A program made the translations under genes and the position numbers. DNA of 33,824 nt, from the NCBI GenBank assembly GCA_027488135.1, contig JAIYCH010000095.1:1-33824 (forward strand). Reading direction: 5' to 3'. Below, one piece after another: positions 7,968-16,092 of the stretch. Every line of letters starts with the position of its first letter. Positions within the stretch are counted from its first letter, which is position 1. The DNA comes from Saprospiraceae bacterium. Its GTDB lineage: Bacteria; Bacteroidota; Bacteroidia; Chitinophagales; Saprospiraceae. Below the pieces are notes generated by a model that had not been told where the DNA came from, did no database searches, and saw only the letters and a list, made by a program, of their open reading frames with translations.

Positions 7968-9218
7968 ATGAAACAAATGCAAAAAGGAATTTTCTTTTTG
8001 ATGCTTGCCGCTGTAGTAGGTTGCGGAAAAAGCGATACAGGAGAATTATTAGGTGTGCAAGACCGACCCGTTTGGAAAGGGATTCAGCCTTATGGAATGG
8101 TCTATGTACCATCTGGGACACTTTTAATCGGTCCGAGCGACCAGGATATCAGTGCAACCTTTGTTCAACGTCCGAAACAAATTTCAATTCAAGGTTTTTT
8201 CATGGATGACACTGAAATTACCAACAATGAATACAGACAATTTGTGTATTGGGTAAAGGATAAAATGGCCCATGAAAAACTTGAACATTTTTTAGAGGCG
8301 GATCCTGATGCTGTCGAAGAACAAGATCCAGAAATTGACTGGGACATGGAGATTGACTGGGAAGCTGAGGAGCTCCAGGATATGTATTACCAGGGTAACA
8401 ACAAATTGTCTGGTAAAAAGGAATTAAATATCGATTTATTGAAATATACTTATGAATGGTATGATTGGCAAGCTGCCGCTCATGACAAAGGTCAAAGTGC
8501 CAGAAATAAGTTTATTAAAAAGAAAACGGTAAAAGTACATCCTGACAAATTTGTCTGGGTACGTGATTTCGCCTACTCTTACAATGAACCGATGACGCGA
8601 AATTATTTTGATCACCCAAATTATGATGACTATCCTGTTGTCGGTGTTGATTGGAACATGGTTAATGCCTTCTCTAATTGGAGAACTGCATTGTATAATA
8701 AAAGCCTTGGAGAAGATCAGGTAAATACAGAAGATTTTCGCTTACCTTCTGAATTTGAATGGGAATATGCAGCCAGAGGCGGTCATGAACAATCCATGTA
8801 TCCCTGGGGTGGTCCTTACATAAGAAATGCCAAAGGTTGTTTAATAGCAAATTTCAAACCTGGTCGTGGTAATTATCCAGAGGATGGCGGAATGTACACT
8901 GTAAAAGCAGATGCTTATTTCCCAAATGATTATGGATTGTATAATATGGCAGGAAATGTAGCGGAATGGACCTTAACAGCATATTCTGAAAATATTCTTA
9001 GCAGAGTAAGTGATTTAAACCCTGATTATCGCTATGATGCTGATGATAAAGAAAATCCAAGTAATAAAAGGAAAGTAATCAGAGGAGGTTCATGGAAAGA
9101 TTCTCACTTCTTTTTACAAAATAGTTCCAGAACTTACGAATTTCAAGATACCACTAAATCTTATATTGGATTTAGAAATGTATTAACCTTCTTAGGAAGA
9201 TCCATTAATGACTTCTAG
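7968..9218 (+). CDS. gldK: GldK/PorK: T9SS outer-membrane-associated lipoprotein
   Basis: Residues 1-18 are a lipoprotein signal with lipobox VVGC, so C19 is the lipidated residue. The rest is a formylglycine-generating-enzyme/sulfatase-modifying fold (GMVYVPSGTLLIG..., FRLPSEFEWEYAARGG, GNVAEWT, VIRGGSW...GFRNVL). The catalytic cysteines of true FGE are absent from the C-terminal GGSW...SR block, as expected for GldK. With GldN it forms the large periplasmic ring of the type IX system. A strongly acidic insert (about 106-135, rich in Asp, Glu and Trp) interrupts the fold. It is the first gene of the KLMN block and is preceded by a good promoter. Confidence 0.95.
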   Translation: MKQMQKGIFFLMLAAVVGCGKSDTGELLGVQDRPVWKGIQPYGMVYVPSGTLLIGPSDQDISATFVQRPKQISIQGFFMDDTEITNNEYRQFVYWVKDKMAHEKLEHFLEADPDAVEEQDPEIDWDMEIDWEAEELQDMYYQGNNKLSGKKELNIDLLKYTYEWYDWQAAAHDKGQSARNKFIKKKTVKVHPDKFVWVRDFAYSYNEPMTRNYFDHPNYDDYPVVGVDWNMVNAFSNWRTALYNKSLGEDQVNTEDFRLPSEFEWEYAARGGHEQSMYPWGGPYIRNAKGCLIANFKPGRGNYPEDGGMYTVKADAYFPNDYGLYNMAGNVAEWTLTAYSENILSRVSDLNPDYRYDADDKENPSNKRKVIRGGSWKDSHFFLQNSSRTYEFQDTTKSYIGFRNVLTFLGRSINDF

Positions 9219-9266
9219 TCATAATTTAGTGTAAAAATATCATTAACCTGTTTAAAGTTTTCTCAA

Positions 9267-9881
9267 ATGAGTAATGTATTGAAAAGTAAAGGTTTCAAAT
9301 ATCTTAAAAACCTTCTTATCGGTGTTGGTGCATCAGTCGTTTTAATTGGTGCTTTGTTCAAAATTATGTCATGGGCTTATGCTGACGAATTGTTGATTGT
9401 AGGCATGTTAACTGAGGCAGGCTTATTTTTCTTCCTTGGAGTAATAGGACCAGATAAGGATTATTACTGGGAAAAATTATATCCAGGTTTAGATGATTAT
9501 TCCGGCGCAGTAAATCCTATCTCTCAGGGAGGTCAGGTTGCACAACAAAATCCAGTACCTAAAGAAATGGTTGAAAAGTATCTGGGTTCTATGATTGGCG
9601 AATTACAGGTTATTTCAGGTAGTCTTTCATCTTTGAAGGCACTTCAAGAAGTGGATTTTTCAGGTACGAAAGAACAACTTCGTTCGATGACAAACTTTTA
9701 TTCTAAAATAAATGATGCTATGATGGATCTTCAAGATTCCACGGAAGAAGCAAAAGCATATAAAACTAAGTTAGCTGAATTAAATAAAAATTTGGGCGAT
9801 CTTAATCGCACTTTCACTTCTCTAAATCAAGTGTACGGCAATATGTTGTCAGCAATGGCAAATGTTCGTCAGAACGGTTAA
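9267..9881 (+). CDS. gldL: GldL/PorL: inner-membrane proton-channel subunit of the T9SS motor
   Basis: The 204-residue protein has two membrane helices near the N-terminus (about 14-38 and 42-60) and a long cytoplasmic part predicted to be helical (about 95-200). Helix 1 carries a lysine (K32) and helix 2 a glutamate (E50). These are the positions known to be important in Flavobacterium GldL for using the proton gradient. In the known structure, five GldL subunits surround two GldM helices to form a rotary-type motor. It begins 48 bp after gldK and is followed by gldM after 43 bp. Confidence 0.95.
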   Translation: MSNVLKSKGFKYLKNLLIGVGASVVLIGALFKIMSWAYADELLIVGMLTEAGLFFFLGVIGPDKDYYWEKLYPGLDDYSGAVNPISQGGQVAQQNPVPKEMVEKYLGSMIGELQVISGSLSSLKALQEVDFSGTKEQLRSMTNFYSKINDAMMDLQDSTEEAKAYKTKLAELNKNLGDLNRTFTSLNQVYGNMLSAMANVRQNG

Positions 9882-9924
9882 AATTAGAACTGAATTTTTT
9901 TATTTATTTAGAAAATAGAATAGT

Positions 9925-11502
9925 ATGTCCATTCCAAAGGAACCGCGGCAGTTGATGATTAACTTAATGTACTTAGTCCTAACGGCTATGCTGGCGTTAA
10001 ACGTTTCTGCTAAGATTATCAACGCATTTTTTGTCATAAATGATGGTATAAAAAATAGTAATAGCATTTTTGATGATTCTCATGTTATTACCATGACCGC
10101 CCTAGAAAAAAATGTAGAACAAGACAGAGGGAAATATCAACCTCTATTAGATGTAGCTAAGGATGTAGCTCAAATTTCTAAAGAGTTTAATGCTTACGTT
10201 GAGTCTGTTAGAACGGAGATGGTTGACGCAACTTCAGGGTATTACCCAGCAGATGATCGCGACCATGCCAATTATCCTAAAGGTTATAAAAATAAAGATA
10301 TAACCACCCGTATTTTAGTGGATGAAAAGAGAGGTGATGAATTAGAAAAAAGAATATTAGCGGATCGTGATAAAATTTTATCCAGAATTAAAACGCTTTC
10401 TGGTTTGCCTGGTACTCAAATAAACGAAACAAGTATTGAGGAATTGTCAAAATCTATTTCGCTAAATATTTCTGAAAGCTGGAAAAAGGATAAGATAGCC
10501 AAATCTTGGTCTGAATTTACCTTTAAACAAATGCCCCTGGCTGCAGTATTTCCTCTGCTTACTCAGATGCAAAATGATATGAAGAGTTCTGAAAGTGCTG
10601 TCATCAATTTTTTGGTCAATCAAGTGGGTTTAACTTCTTTTAAAGTAGATAACTTTATCCCAATATCATCAGCTGTAAAAAGCTATGTTATTGAAGGTGA
10701 AACCTACAATGCTGAAATATCTGTTGGTGCAACCTCAAAATCTATCACTGAAAATATGTCTATCAGGGTAAATGGTTCTCCTCTAAGTGTTACTGACGGT
10801 ATCGGTAAATTTACTTCTACCACTTCTGGAACGGGTTTAAAAAGGTATAAAGTAGATGTGAGTCTGAAAAATCCAACTACTGGGGAACAAGAAACCTACT
10901 CTAAAGAATTTGAGTATGAAGTAGGCCGTCGTTCCGTAACTGTTACCGCTGATAAAATGAACGTTTTTTACACAGGTGTTGAAAATCCTCTCTCTGTTGT
11001 TGCCGCGGGTGTGTCAAGTAACGATTTACGTGTTTCTGCATCAAATGCTACCTTAACGCCCAATGGTGCTGGTAAATATATCGCTAAAGTAACTGGAGGA
11101 GGTGGCGTAGCAAAACTCACTATTTCTGGTGGTGGATTAAATCCTACAACTTTTGACTTCAGAATCAAACCTATTCCTGATCCAGTGGCCAAACTGGGAG
11201 GCTCAACAGGTGGAGATTTAGGTAATGGGGTGATGAAAGCGCAATTAGGTGTCATTGCAGAACTGTCAGGCTTTGATTTCGACGCACGCTGCGATATTGC
11301 CGGATTTGAGTTAGTTTATGCTCCAAAAAGAGAGGATCCTATCGTTGTCATTAATGGAAGTGGAACGTTTACCGCAGAATCGAAAAGATTGTTGAATTTA
11401 GCAAAACCTGGTGATGCTTATTACTTCAATAATGTTAGAGCACGTTGCCCAGGTGATGTTGCAGGAAGAAAAATAAACTCTTTGGTATTTCAAATTAAAT
11501 AA
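9925..11502 (+). CDS. gldM: GldM/PorM: trans-periplasmic subunit of the T9SS motor
   Basis: The 525-residue protein starts with the family block KEPRQLMINLMYLVLTAMLA, a single inner-membrane helix (about 10-31). A helical domain (about 35-230) follows, then three beta-sandwich-like periplasmic domains, where the sequence turns to repeated VxV/GxG beta patterns. The length and start are typical of GldM. It couples the GldL motor in the inner membrane to the GldK-GldN ring at the outer membrane. It is 9 bp upstream of gldN. Confidence 0.95.
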   Translation: MSIPKEPRQLMINLMYLVLTAMLALNVSAKIINAFFVINDGIKNSNSIFDDSHVITMTALEKNVEQDRGKYQPLLDVAKDVAQISKEFNAYVESVRTEMVDATSGYYPADDRDHANYPKGYKNKDITTRILVDEKRGDELEKRILADRDKILSRIKTLSGLPGTQINETSIEELSKSISLNISESWKKDKIAKSWSEFTFKQMPLAAVFPLLTQMQNDMKSSESAVINFLVNQVGLTSFKVDNFIPISSAVKSYVIEGETYNAEISVGATSKSITENMSIRVNGSPLSVTDGIGKFTSTTSGTGLKRYKVDVSLKNPTTGEQETYSKEFEYEVGRRSVTVTADKMNVFYTGVENPLSVVAAGVSSNDLRVSASNATLTPNGAGKYIAKVTGGGGVAKLTISGGGLNPTTFDFRIKPIPDPVAKLGGSTGGDLGNGVMKAQLGVIAELSGFDFDARCDIAGFELVYAPKREDPIVVINGSGTFTAESKRLLNLAKPGDAYYFNNVRARCPGDVAGRKINSLVFQIK

Positions 11503-11511
11503 AGTTTATCC

Positions 11512-12381
11512 ATGTTCAAGAAAAATTTTAGTCCATTCCTAATCCTGTCTCTACTCACTTTTATAGGTGTAAGTGGTTTTTCTCAGGTGCCGGACAATAT
11601 TATGACTGAATCAGGAACTATACTTAGGGAAGCTCCTCTCGACGACATTACTGGTTCGAGCATAAGGCAAACTAAAAAGTTACTTCCTTATGAGCCACTC
11701 AGAGAATCAGATGTTTTCTGGAAAAAGAGAGTTTGGAGAGTCATTGATGTTCGTGAAAAAATGAACCAGACTTTTGCCTATCCTGTAAGACCTCTGTTCC
11801 AAATCTTACTGGATGCCATTAAAAACGAGGAAAAACCAATGCGTGTTTTCGCAGACGAAGATTTTAAACAAGAGATGGTTCAAGAACAAATCGATAAGCA
11901 ACTATTCAAAATCGATTCCGTTCCTATTCAGGACCCGGTTACCTACGAGATTACCGTCAAAGAAGTTAAAAATGATATTAATTTCGCAGATATCAAACGC
12001 TACAGGGTAAAAGAGATATGGTATTTCGACAAACAGTCCTCTACCCAAAAAGTTAGAATTTTGGGAATAGCACCACTCATTCAGGTAAAGTCCGATCAAG
12101 GTGGAACGATAGGTGAAACTCCCTTATTCTGGGTTTATTACCCTGAAGCAAGAGAGTATCTAGTAAATGAAATGGTGTTCAACCCTGCCAATGACGCTTC
12201 ACAAATTTCCTGGGAAGATCTAATGGAGATGAGGTATTTCTCTTCCTATATTATAAAGGTATCCAACGTGGGTGACCAGCGATTACAAAACCAATTTGGT
12301 TCTGGTAGAGATATGCTCTTAGAATCAGAAAAGTTGAAACAATCCATTTTCAATTATGAAAATGATCTTTGGGTTCACTAA
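11512..12381 (+). CDS. gldN: GldN/PorN: periplasmic ring subunit of the T9SS
   Basis: The 289-residue protein has an N-terminal signal peptide ending near GFSQ (about residue 25). The GldN core follows, including SDVFWKKRVWRVIDVREKMN (about 65-84), YEITVKEVKNDINFADIKRYRVKEIWYFDKQ in the middle, and PLFWVYYPEAREYL. With GldK it forms the 32-33-fold ring on the periplasmic face of the outer membrane. It is the last gene of the block and is closed by a strong hairpin terminator 9 bp after the stop. Confidence 0.95.
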   Translation: MFKKNFSPFLILSLLTFIGVSGFSQVPDNIMTESGTILREAPLDDITGSSIRQTKKLLPYEPLRESDVFWKKRVWRVIDVREKMNQTFAYPVRPLFQILLDAIKNEEKPMRVFADEDFKQEMVQEQIDKQLFKIDSVPIQDPVTYEITVKEVKNDINFADIKRYRVKEIWYFDKQSSTQKVRILGIAPLIQVKSDQGGTIGETPLFWVYYPEAREYLVNEMVFNPANDASQISWEDLMEMRYFSSYIIKVSNVGDQRLQNQFGSGRDMLLESEKLKQSIFNYENDLWVH

Positions 12382-12390
12382 ATAAAGAAT

Positions 12391-12426
12391 AAAAAGGGGG
12401 AGGATTTTAATCTTCCCCCTTTTTTT
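12391..12426. terminator. Bidirectional intrinsic terminator between gldN and the helicase gene
   Basis: The A-run and stem AAAAAGGGGGAGGA (12391-12404), a TTTTAA loop and TCTTCCCCCTTTTTT (12411-12426) form a GC-rich stem with one G-T wobble. T-runs follow on both strands. It ends transcription of gldN (+) and of the convergent helicase gene (-), whose stop codon lies at its edge. Confidence 0.92.
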
Positions 12427-14335
12427 ATGCCATGTACTCCCATGCTGTTCTATAGGAAGCGTTCGACTCGCAGTAATCCAGGAAACCGGCAAAAAATAAG
12501 TCTTTACCGATAGTTGAGCTATCTCCTACCACTACAACCTGACATCTAGCTCTGGTTATGGCCACGTTAAACCGACGATAATCCTTTAAAAATCCTATGT
12601 CATTTTTTCCATTTGACCTAACTAAACTAACAATTACGATATCACTCTCCTGGCCCTGGAAACCATCAATGGTTTTCACTTTTATAGCTAAATTCACTAA
12701 TTTATCGTCAGCTCGAATTTCTCTTTCCATATAATTGATTTGACCTTTATAAGGGGAAAGTATTACGATGGAGGGAAAATCAAAATTAACCAAGGATTGT
12801 GTTTCGTTTATAATACGATAAATATGCTCCCTTAAGAGACTAAACTCATCGGCATTATAGAGACTTCCAGAACCAGGTTCTGGCTTTTCCTCGAAACCAG
12901 TTCCCGCTGTATCTATAAAAATCAAGGGGCTATTATCCTGAAAAGGTAATTTTTTATCTTTTACTGAAGGAGCAGCTATTAGTTTATTATTATAAAAATA
13001 TTGATTTGAGTAACCCATTATTAGTTCATTACCACGATACTGGACTTCCAGCATTTGGTGCACAAATCTTTTTTGTATGACTTTCTCCATTAAGGTTAAT
13101 GCCAGGCCAGATTTATTGGCATCTCTTGATTTTACCGTAGGTGGAAGTTGAAAAGGGTCACCGCAGAGGACTACCCTTTCGGCCTTTAAAATAGGTATCC
13201 AAGTAGCTGGTTCAAGCGCTTGTGCTGCTTCATCAATAAGGACTGTTGTAAACTTCCTTCCAGCCAATAAAGAATGAGCAGCACCCACCAAAGTACAGGT
13301 AATTACTTGTGCACGGTCTAAAATCTGTTCAATGAGTCTTTTTTCCAATTGATTTACCCAGGTAGAAAGATCACTTGCCTCACTCAATAATTCCCTTTTC
13401 TGCCTTTTTTGGCCATAATCTAAAGGCGCACGAAAAGAATTAGCCTTTTTTCTTAGGGCATCAGCCTCAATACGCATTCTCTTGATAGCTTTAGATTCCT
13501 CGTGCGCTGATATTTGATAGTCGAGCGTATGATTCAAAATATCTTCATCGACTCTGGAAATATTTCCTAATCGCACCACGTTAATCCCCTTTTTGCTTAT
13601 TCTTTCCGTTAATAAATCTACCGCCGTATTACTTGGTGCACAAACTAAAACCTGATATTCAATGTCACATAAACGTGCAATAGCCGACACCAGCGTAGTG
13701 GTCTTGCCAGTACCAGGAGGACCGTGAATAATGGAGATATCCTTTGCTGAAATAATATGATTAATTGCGTCATTCTGAGAGTTATTCAGTAATGGGTTTA
13801 ATACTTCATCTTTCAAAAGAGTGAAAACGGGTAATTTATCCCCAAATAAAATCTCTTTGAAATGCTGAACCCTTCCTTTATGCGTATTCTTTAATGTTTT
13901 TAGTACCGATTCCATTTCTCTGTATGACTTTTCATCAAACTCCGGAAGAATAGCAATCGAAGATTTGAAAACCCAATCGGGAAGGAATGATTGCCCAAAA
14001 ATAATCTGCATCGTATCATCTCTAACAAAATGCACCACACCTACCAGGTAAGTCCCCTCCTTTTGATCTGTAATTTCACATAAACGAATAGGATTCCCTG
14101 CTCTAAAAACGTGCGCTTTTCCCTTGTTTTTAGTTCGTTCAACCGATACTTTTATATTTTCTCCTATCGAAAAGCCCTGATGTAAAATGGTTAAAGGATA
14201 CCATAAATAGCCCCTGTCTCTTTTTTCAGCCAATGATAAAGGCAGAAGGTAAGACTGAAACTGTCTTAAATCTTCCTGCTTTTCCAAAGTAAGCCATTTC
14301 TCAAGTTCTCTGATTTTTTCCTCTATTCCTTCCAT
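12425..14335 (-). CDS. Superfamily 1B (UPF1/IGHMBP2-like) DNA/RNA helicase
   Basis: The 636-residue protein has an N-terminal beta-barrel-type region (about 30-120), then two RecA-like domains. Motifs in order: Q-motif around Q187, Walker A GPPGTGKT at 205-212, DEAAQ (Walker B) at 368-372, GDPFQLPP at 392-399, then LSPYKGQI, TIDGFQGQESDIVIVS and RRFNVAITRAR, which includes the motif VI arginine. This is the architecture of bacterial homologues of human IGHMBP2/SMUBP-2, 5'-3' helicases. The substrate in bacteria is not established. It is transcribed alone, convergently to gldN, sharing its terminator. Confidence 0.93.
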   Translation of the reverse strand: MEGIEEKIRELEKWLTLEKQEDLRQFQSYLLPLSLAEKRDRGYLWYPLTILHQGFSIGENIKVSVERTKNKGKAHVFRAGNPIRLCEITDQKEGTYLVGVVHFVRDDTMQIIFGQSFLPDWVFKSSIAILPEFDEKSYREMESVLKTLKNTHKGRVQHFKEILFGDKLPVFTLLKDEVLNPLLNNSQNDAINHIISAKDISIIHGPPGTGKTTTLVSAIARLCDIEYQVLVCAPSNTAVDLLTERISKKGINVVRLGNISRVDEDILNHTLDYQISAHEESKAIKRMRIEADALRKKANSFRAPLDYGQKRQKRELLSEASDLSTWVNQLEKRLIEQILDRAQVITCTLVGAAHSLLAGRKFTTVLIDEAAQALEPATWIPILKAERVVLCGDPFQLPPTVKSRDANKSGLALTLMEKVIQKRFVHQMLEVQYRGNELIMGYSNQYFYNNKLIAAPSVKDKKLPFQDNSPLIFIDTAGTGFEEKPEPGSGSLYNADEFSLLREHIYRIINETQSLVNFDFPSIVILSPYKGQINYMEREIRADDKLVNLAIKVKTIDGFQGQESDIVIVSLVRSNGKNDIGFLKDYRRFNVAITRARCQVVVVGDSSTIGKDLFFAGFLDYCESNASYRTAWEYMA

Positions 14336-14392
14336 TTTCCCTTCTTACCTTTTAATGTGATTATAGTCACAATGTTTATAAAGTACAACTGT

Positions 14393-14400
14393 TAATTTTG
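14393..14400 (+). promoter_or_regulatory. Candidate -7 box for the rhodanese gene
   Basis: TAATTTTG matches TAnnTTTG and ends 14 bases before the rhodanese ATG (14415). No convincing TTTG -33 element is visible at the right distance, so the call rests on one box. Confidence 0.4.
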
Positions 14401-14414
14401 AAAAAAAATAAACA

Positions 14415-14720
14415 ATGTTAAACTGGTTAAAAAATCTATTCACTGGCCCCGATTTAAAAGCATTTGCCGAAAATGGTGCCCTCATTATTGACGTTCGCAC
14501 AAAGGAAGAATTTAAAAATGGTCATCATCCAAAATCAGTAAATATTCCTTTAAGTGATTTGTCAGGTAAAATTTCTGAACTCAAAGCTAAGCAAAAAACA
14601 ATTATAGCTTGCTGCCAGTCTGGTAGTAGAAGCAGTATGGCCGTTTCCTTACTGCGTAAAAATGGCCTTGATGCCTATAATGCAGGATCCTGGAGGCAAA
14701 TTGCTGCTTTATTTGCTTAA
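14415..14720 (+). CDS. Single-domain rhodanese-like protein
   Basis: The 101-residue protein is one rhodanese domain: IIDVRTKEEF (about 24-33), HPKSVNIPL and the active-site loop CQSGSR (67-72), with C67 as the persulfide-carrying cysteine next to C66. The DAYNAGSW motif follows near the end. Such single-domain proteins (PspE/GlpE type) carry sulfur to a cellular acceptor. There is no signal peptide, so it should be cytoplasmic. It is a stand-alone gene between two minus-strand genes. Its terminator hairpin overlaps the 3' end of the convergent membrane glycosyltransferase gene. Confidence 0.92.
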   Translation: MLNWLKNLFTGPDLKAFAENGALIIDVRTKEEFKNGHHPKSVNIPLSDLSGKISELKAKQKTIIACCQSGSRSSMAVSLLRKNGLDAYNAGSWRQIAALFA

Positions 14721-14729
14721 TAAAAAGGT

Positions 14730-14767
14730 ATGACAAGCTAAATTACTTGATTAATTTAGCTTGTCAT
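14730..14767. terminator. Bidirectional terminator overlapping the 3' end of the GT-C gene
   Basis: There is a perfect 16-bp inverted repeat, 14730-14745 and 14752-14767, with a CTTGAT loop. T-rich sequence follows on the plus strand (TTTTATTC) and on the minus strand (the complement of TAAAAAGG). The stop codon of the minus-strand GT-C gene (14756-14758) and its last three sense codons lie inside the right arm. Confidence 0.8.
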
Positions 14768-16066
14768 TTTATTCTTATCCTTGTAAAATTTATAAATATC
14801 CATTCCTAAAAAAAGGAGAACAACGAAGTATTCAAAAAAAACGAGGTAATATTTTTCCTTATTTATGCCCTCATGATAATGACTGTAACTTAATAATGAA
14901 AGAGCTGACCATATAAAAACAAACTGTACCTTTTGGAATACAGAGAAAAATATAAGAGGAATAATATACCATGGGTGTATTATCGGACTGAAAAAAAGAT
15001 AAATAAAATATAATATCAGACATTGCAATGGAAACGTATGCCATGCTTCTTTTCGCTTTTGAAATGAAAAATACAGAATAAGTACGGTGGATAAAATAGC
15101 CGTTAGTGGTCCTAAAGTTTTTATTTTATTATATCCATGGGTCAAATATCCGAAAGCTTTAAAGATATTATAGCCAAATGCATTAAATTCTAACTTATTG
15201 AAGTATAAGGAAAGACTTTCAAAAAAACCTCCTTTTATTATCCCACCTGCATAAGGAAGAAAAAATAGGTCTAAGGTTAAAAAAACACCTAAGCTAAAGA
15301 AAATACCCTGCTTAAGCCTTAGTCTCCATAAAATGGCAGGAATAAGTAACAGGGGTGTTAATTTAACCGCAATAGCGGTGGAAAAGGGTAAAAAAGCTAA
15401 TTTTGGTTGCTTTTTTAAGGCAATTAAAAACAAGCCTAAAAAGAATACCATAATTCCTTCTGCATGTAAATTCCCCATTTCTTCCAGAATCACCAAAGGA
15501 TTCAATACATAAATAACAGCATGCCAGGCATTAACCCCATATAATTTCAATAAATAAGGTAGAAGAAATACCATAGCTATTGAAAAAATAGCATAAAATA
15601 ACTTCAATATAAATATTTCACCGTCCAGCTTGTTATCCCCTAATTTAACTGAAAACTTAAATACTGATTGTAAAAAAGGCGGATATACACTATGATAATT
15701 GGGACTATTTAAATGGGAAAATAAATAGGAATCCCTCGAATTTCCTATCAAAGAATCTTGTTCAGAAGGTTTTTTTTCAAAAGGATTTTCACCATTTAAA
15801 GAAAGATGCCCATCCCAAATAAACCGGAAGTAATCGTCAGATAAATTGGGGGTTGTGAACACCAACGATATTCTGATGACCACTGCAATGAATAGGTAAA
15901 ACAATAAGGAATCATCCTTTTTTGACAAGTACAGCAACAGAAAATAACCTAAGTTAACTGGAACAAGCCATAACAGGATGGAAAAGAAATTTGATTGGTT
16001 AGCAGATAGCATTCCAAAGACCAAAGAGAAGGAAAATAGGGCACCAATCAAGTATTTTAAATACAT
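14756..16066 (-). CDS. Multi-spanning GT-C-like glycosyltransferase (DUF2029/mannosyltransferase type)
   Basis: The 436-residue protein has about ten or more hydrophobic helices spread over its length. The first large loop contains NLSDDYFRFIWDGHLSLNGENPF (about 74-96), with acidic residues D77 and D78. This is the pattern of polyprenyl-phosphate-sugar-dependent GT-C enzymes, such as the MptA/MptB and GT87 groups. Such enzymes transfer a sugar from an undecaprenyl-phosphate carrier outside the inner membrane. It starts 26 bp after the processive GT2 gene and ends the three-gene operon. The DPM1-like enzyme at the head of the operon could supply its lipid-linked donor. The sugar and acceptor are unknown. 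Confidence 0.8.
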   Translation of the reverse strand: MYLKYLIGALFSFSLVFGMLSANQSNFFSILLWLVPVNLGYFLLLYLSKKDDSLLFYLFIAVVIRISLVFTTPNLSDDYFRFIWDGHLSLNGENPFEKKPSEQDSLIGNSRDSYLFSHLNSPNYHSVYPPFLQSVFKFSVKLGDNKLDGEIFILKLFYAIFSIAMVFLLPYLLKLYGVNAWHAVIYVLNPLVILEEMGNLHAEGIMVFFLGLFLIALKKQPKLAFLPFSTAIAVKLTPLLLIPAILWRLRLKQGIFFSLGVFLTLDLFFLPYAGGIIKGGFFESLSLYFNKLEFNAFGYNIFKAFGYLTHGYNKIKTLGPLTAILSTVLILYFSFQKRKEAWHTFPLQCLILYFIYLFFSPIIHPWYIIPLIFFSVFQKVQFVFIWSALSLLSYSHYHEGINKEKYYLVFFEYFVVLLFLGMDIYKFYKDKNKMTS

Positions 16067-16092
16067 AAAGAACTTGATTAAGTCTTATTTAA

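Noticed and set aside
7968..9218. GldK as an active formylglycine-generating enzyme
   Set aside because: The catalytic cysteines are missing, and the lipoprotein signal and gldLMN context identify it as GldK.
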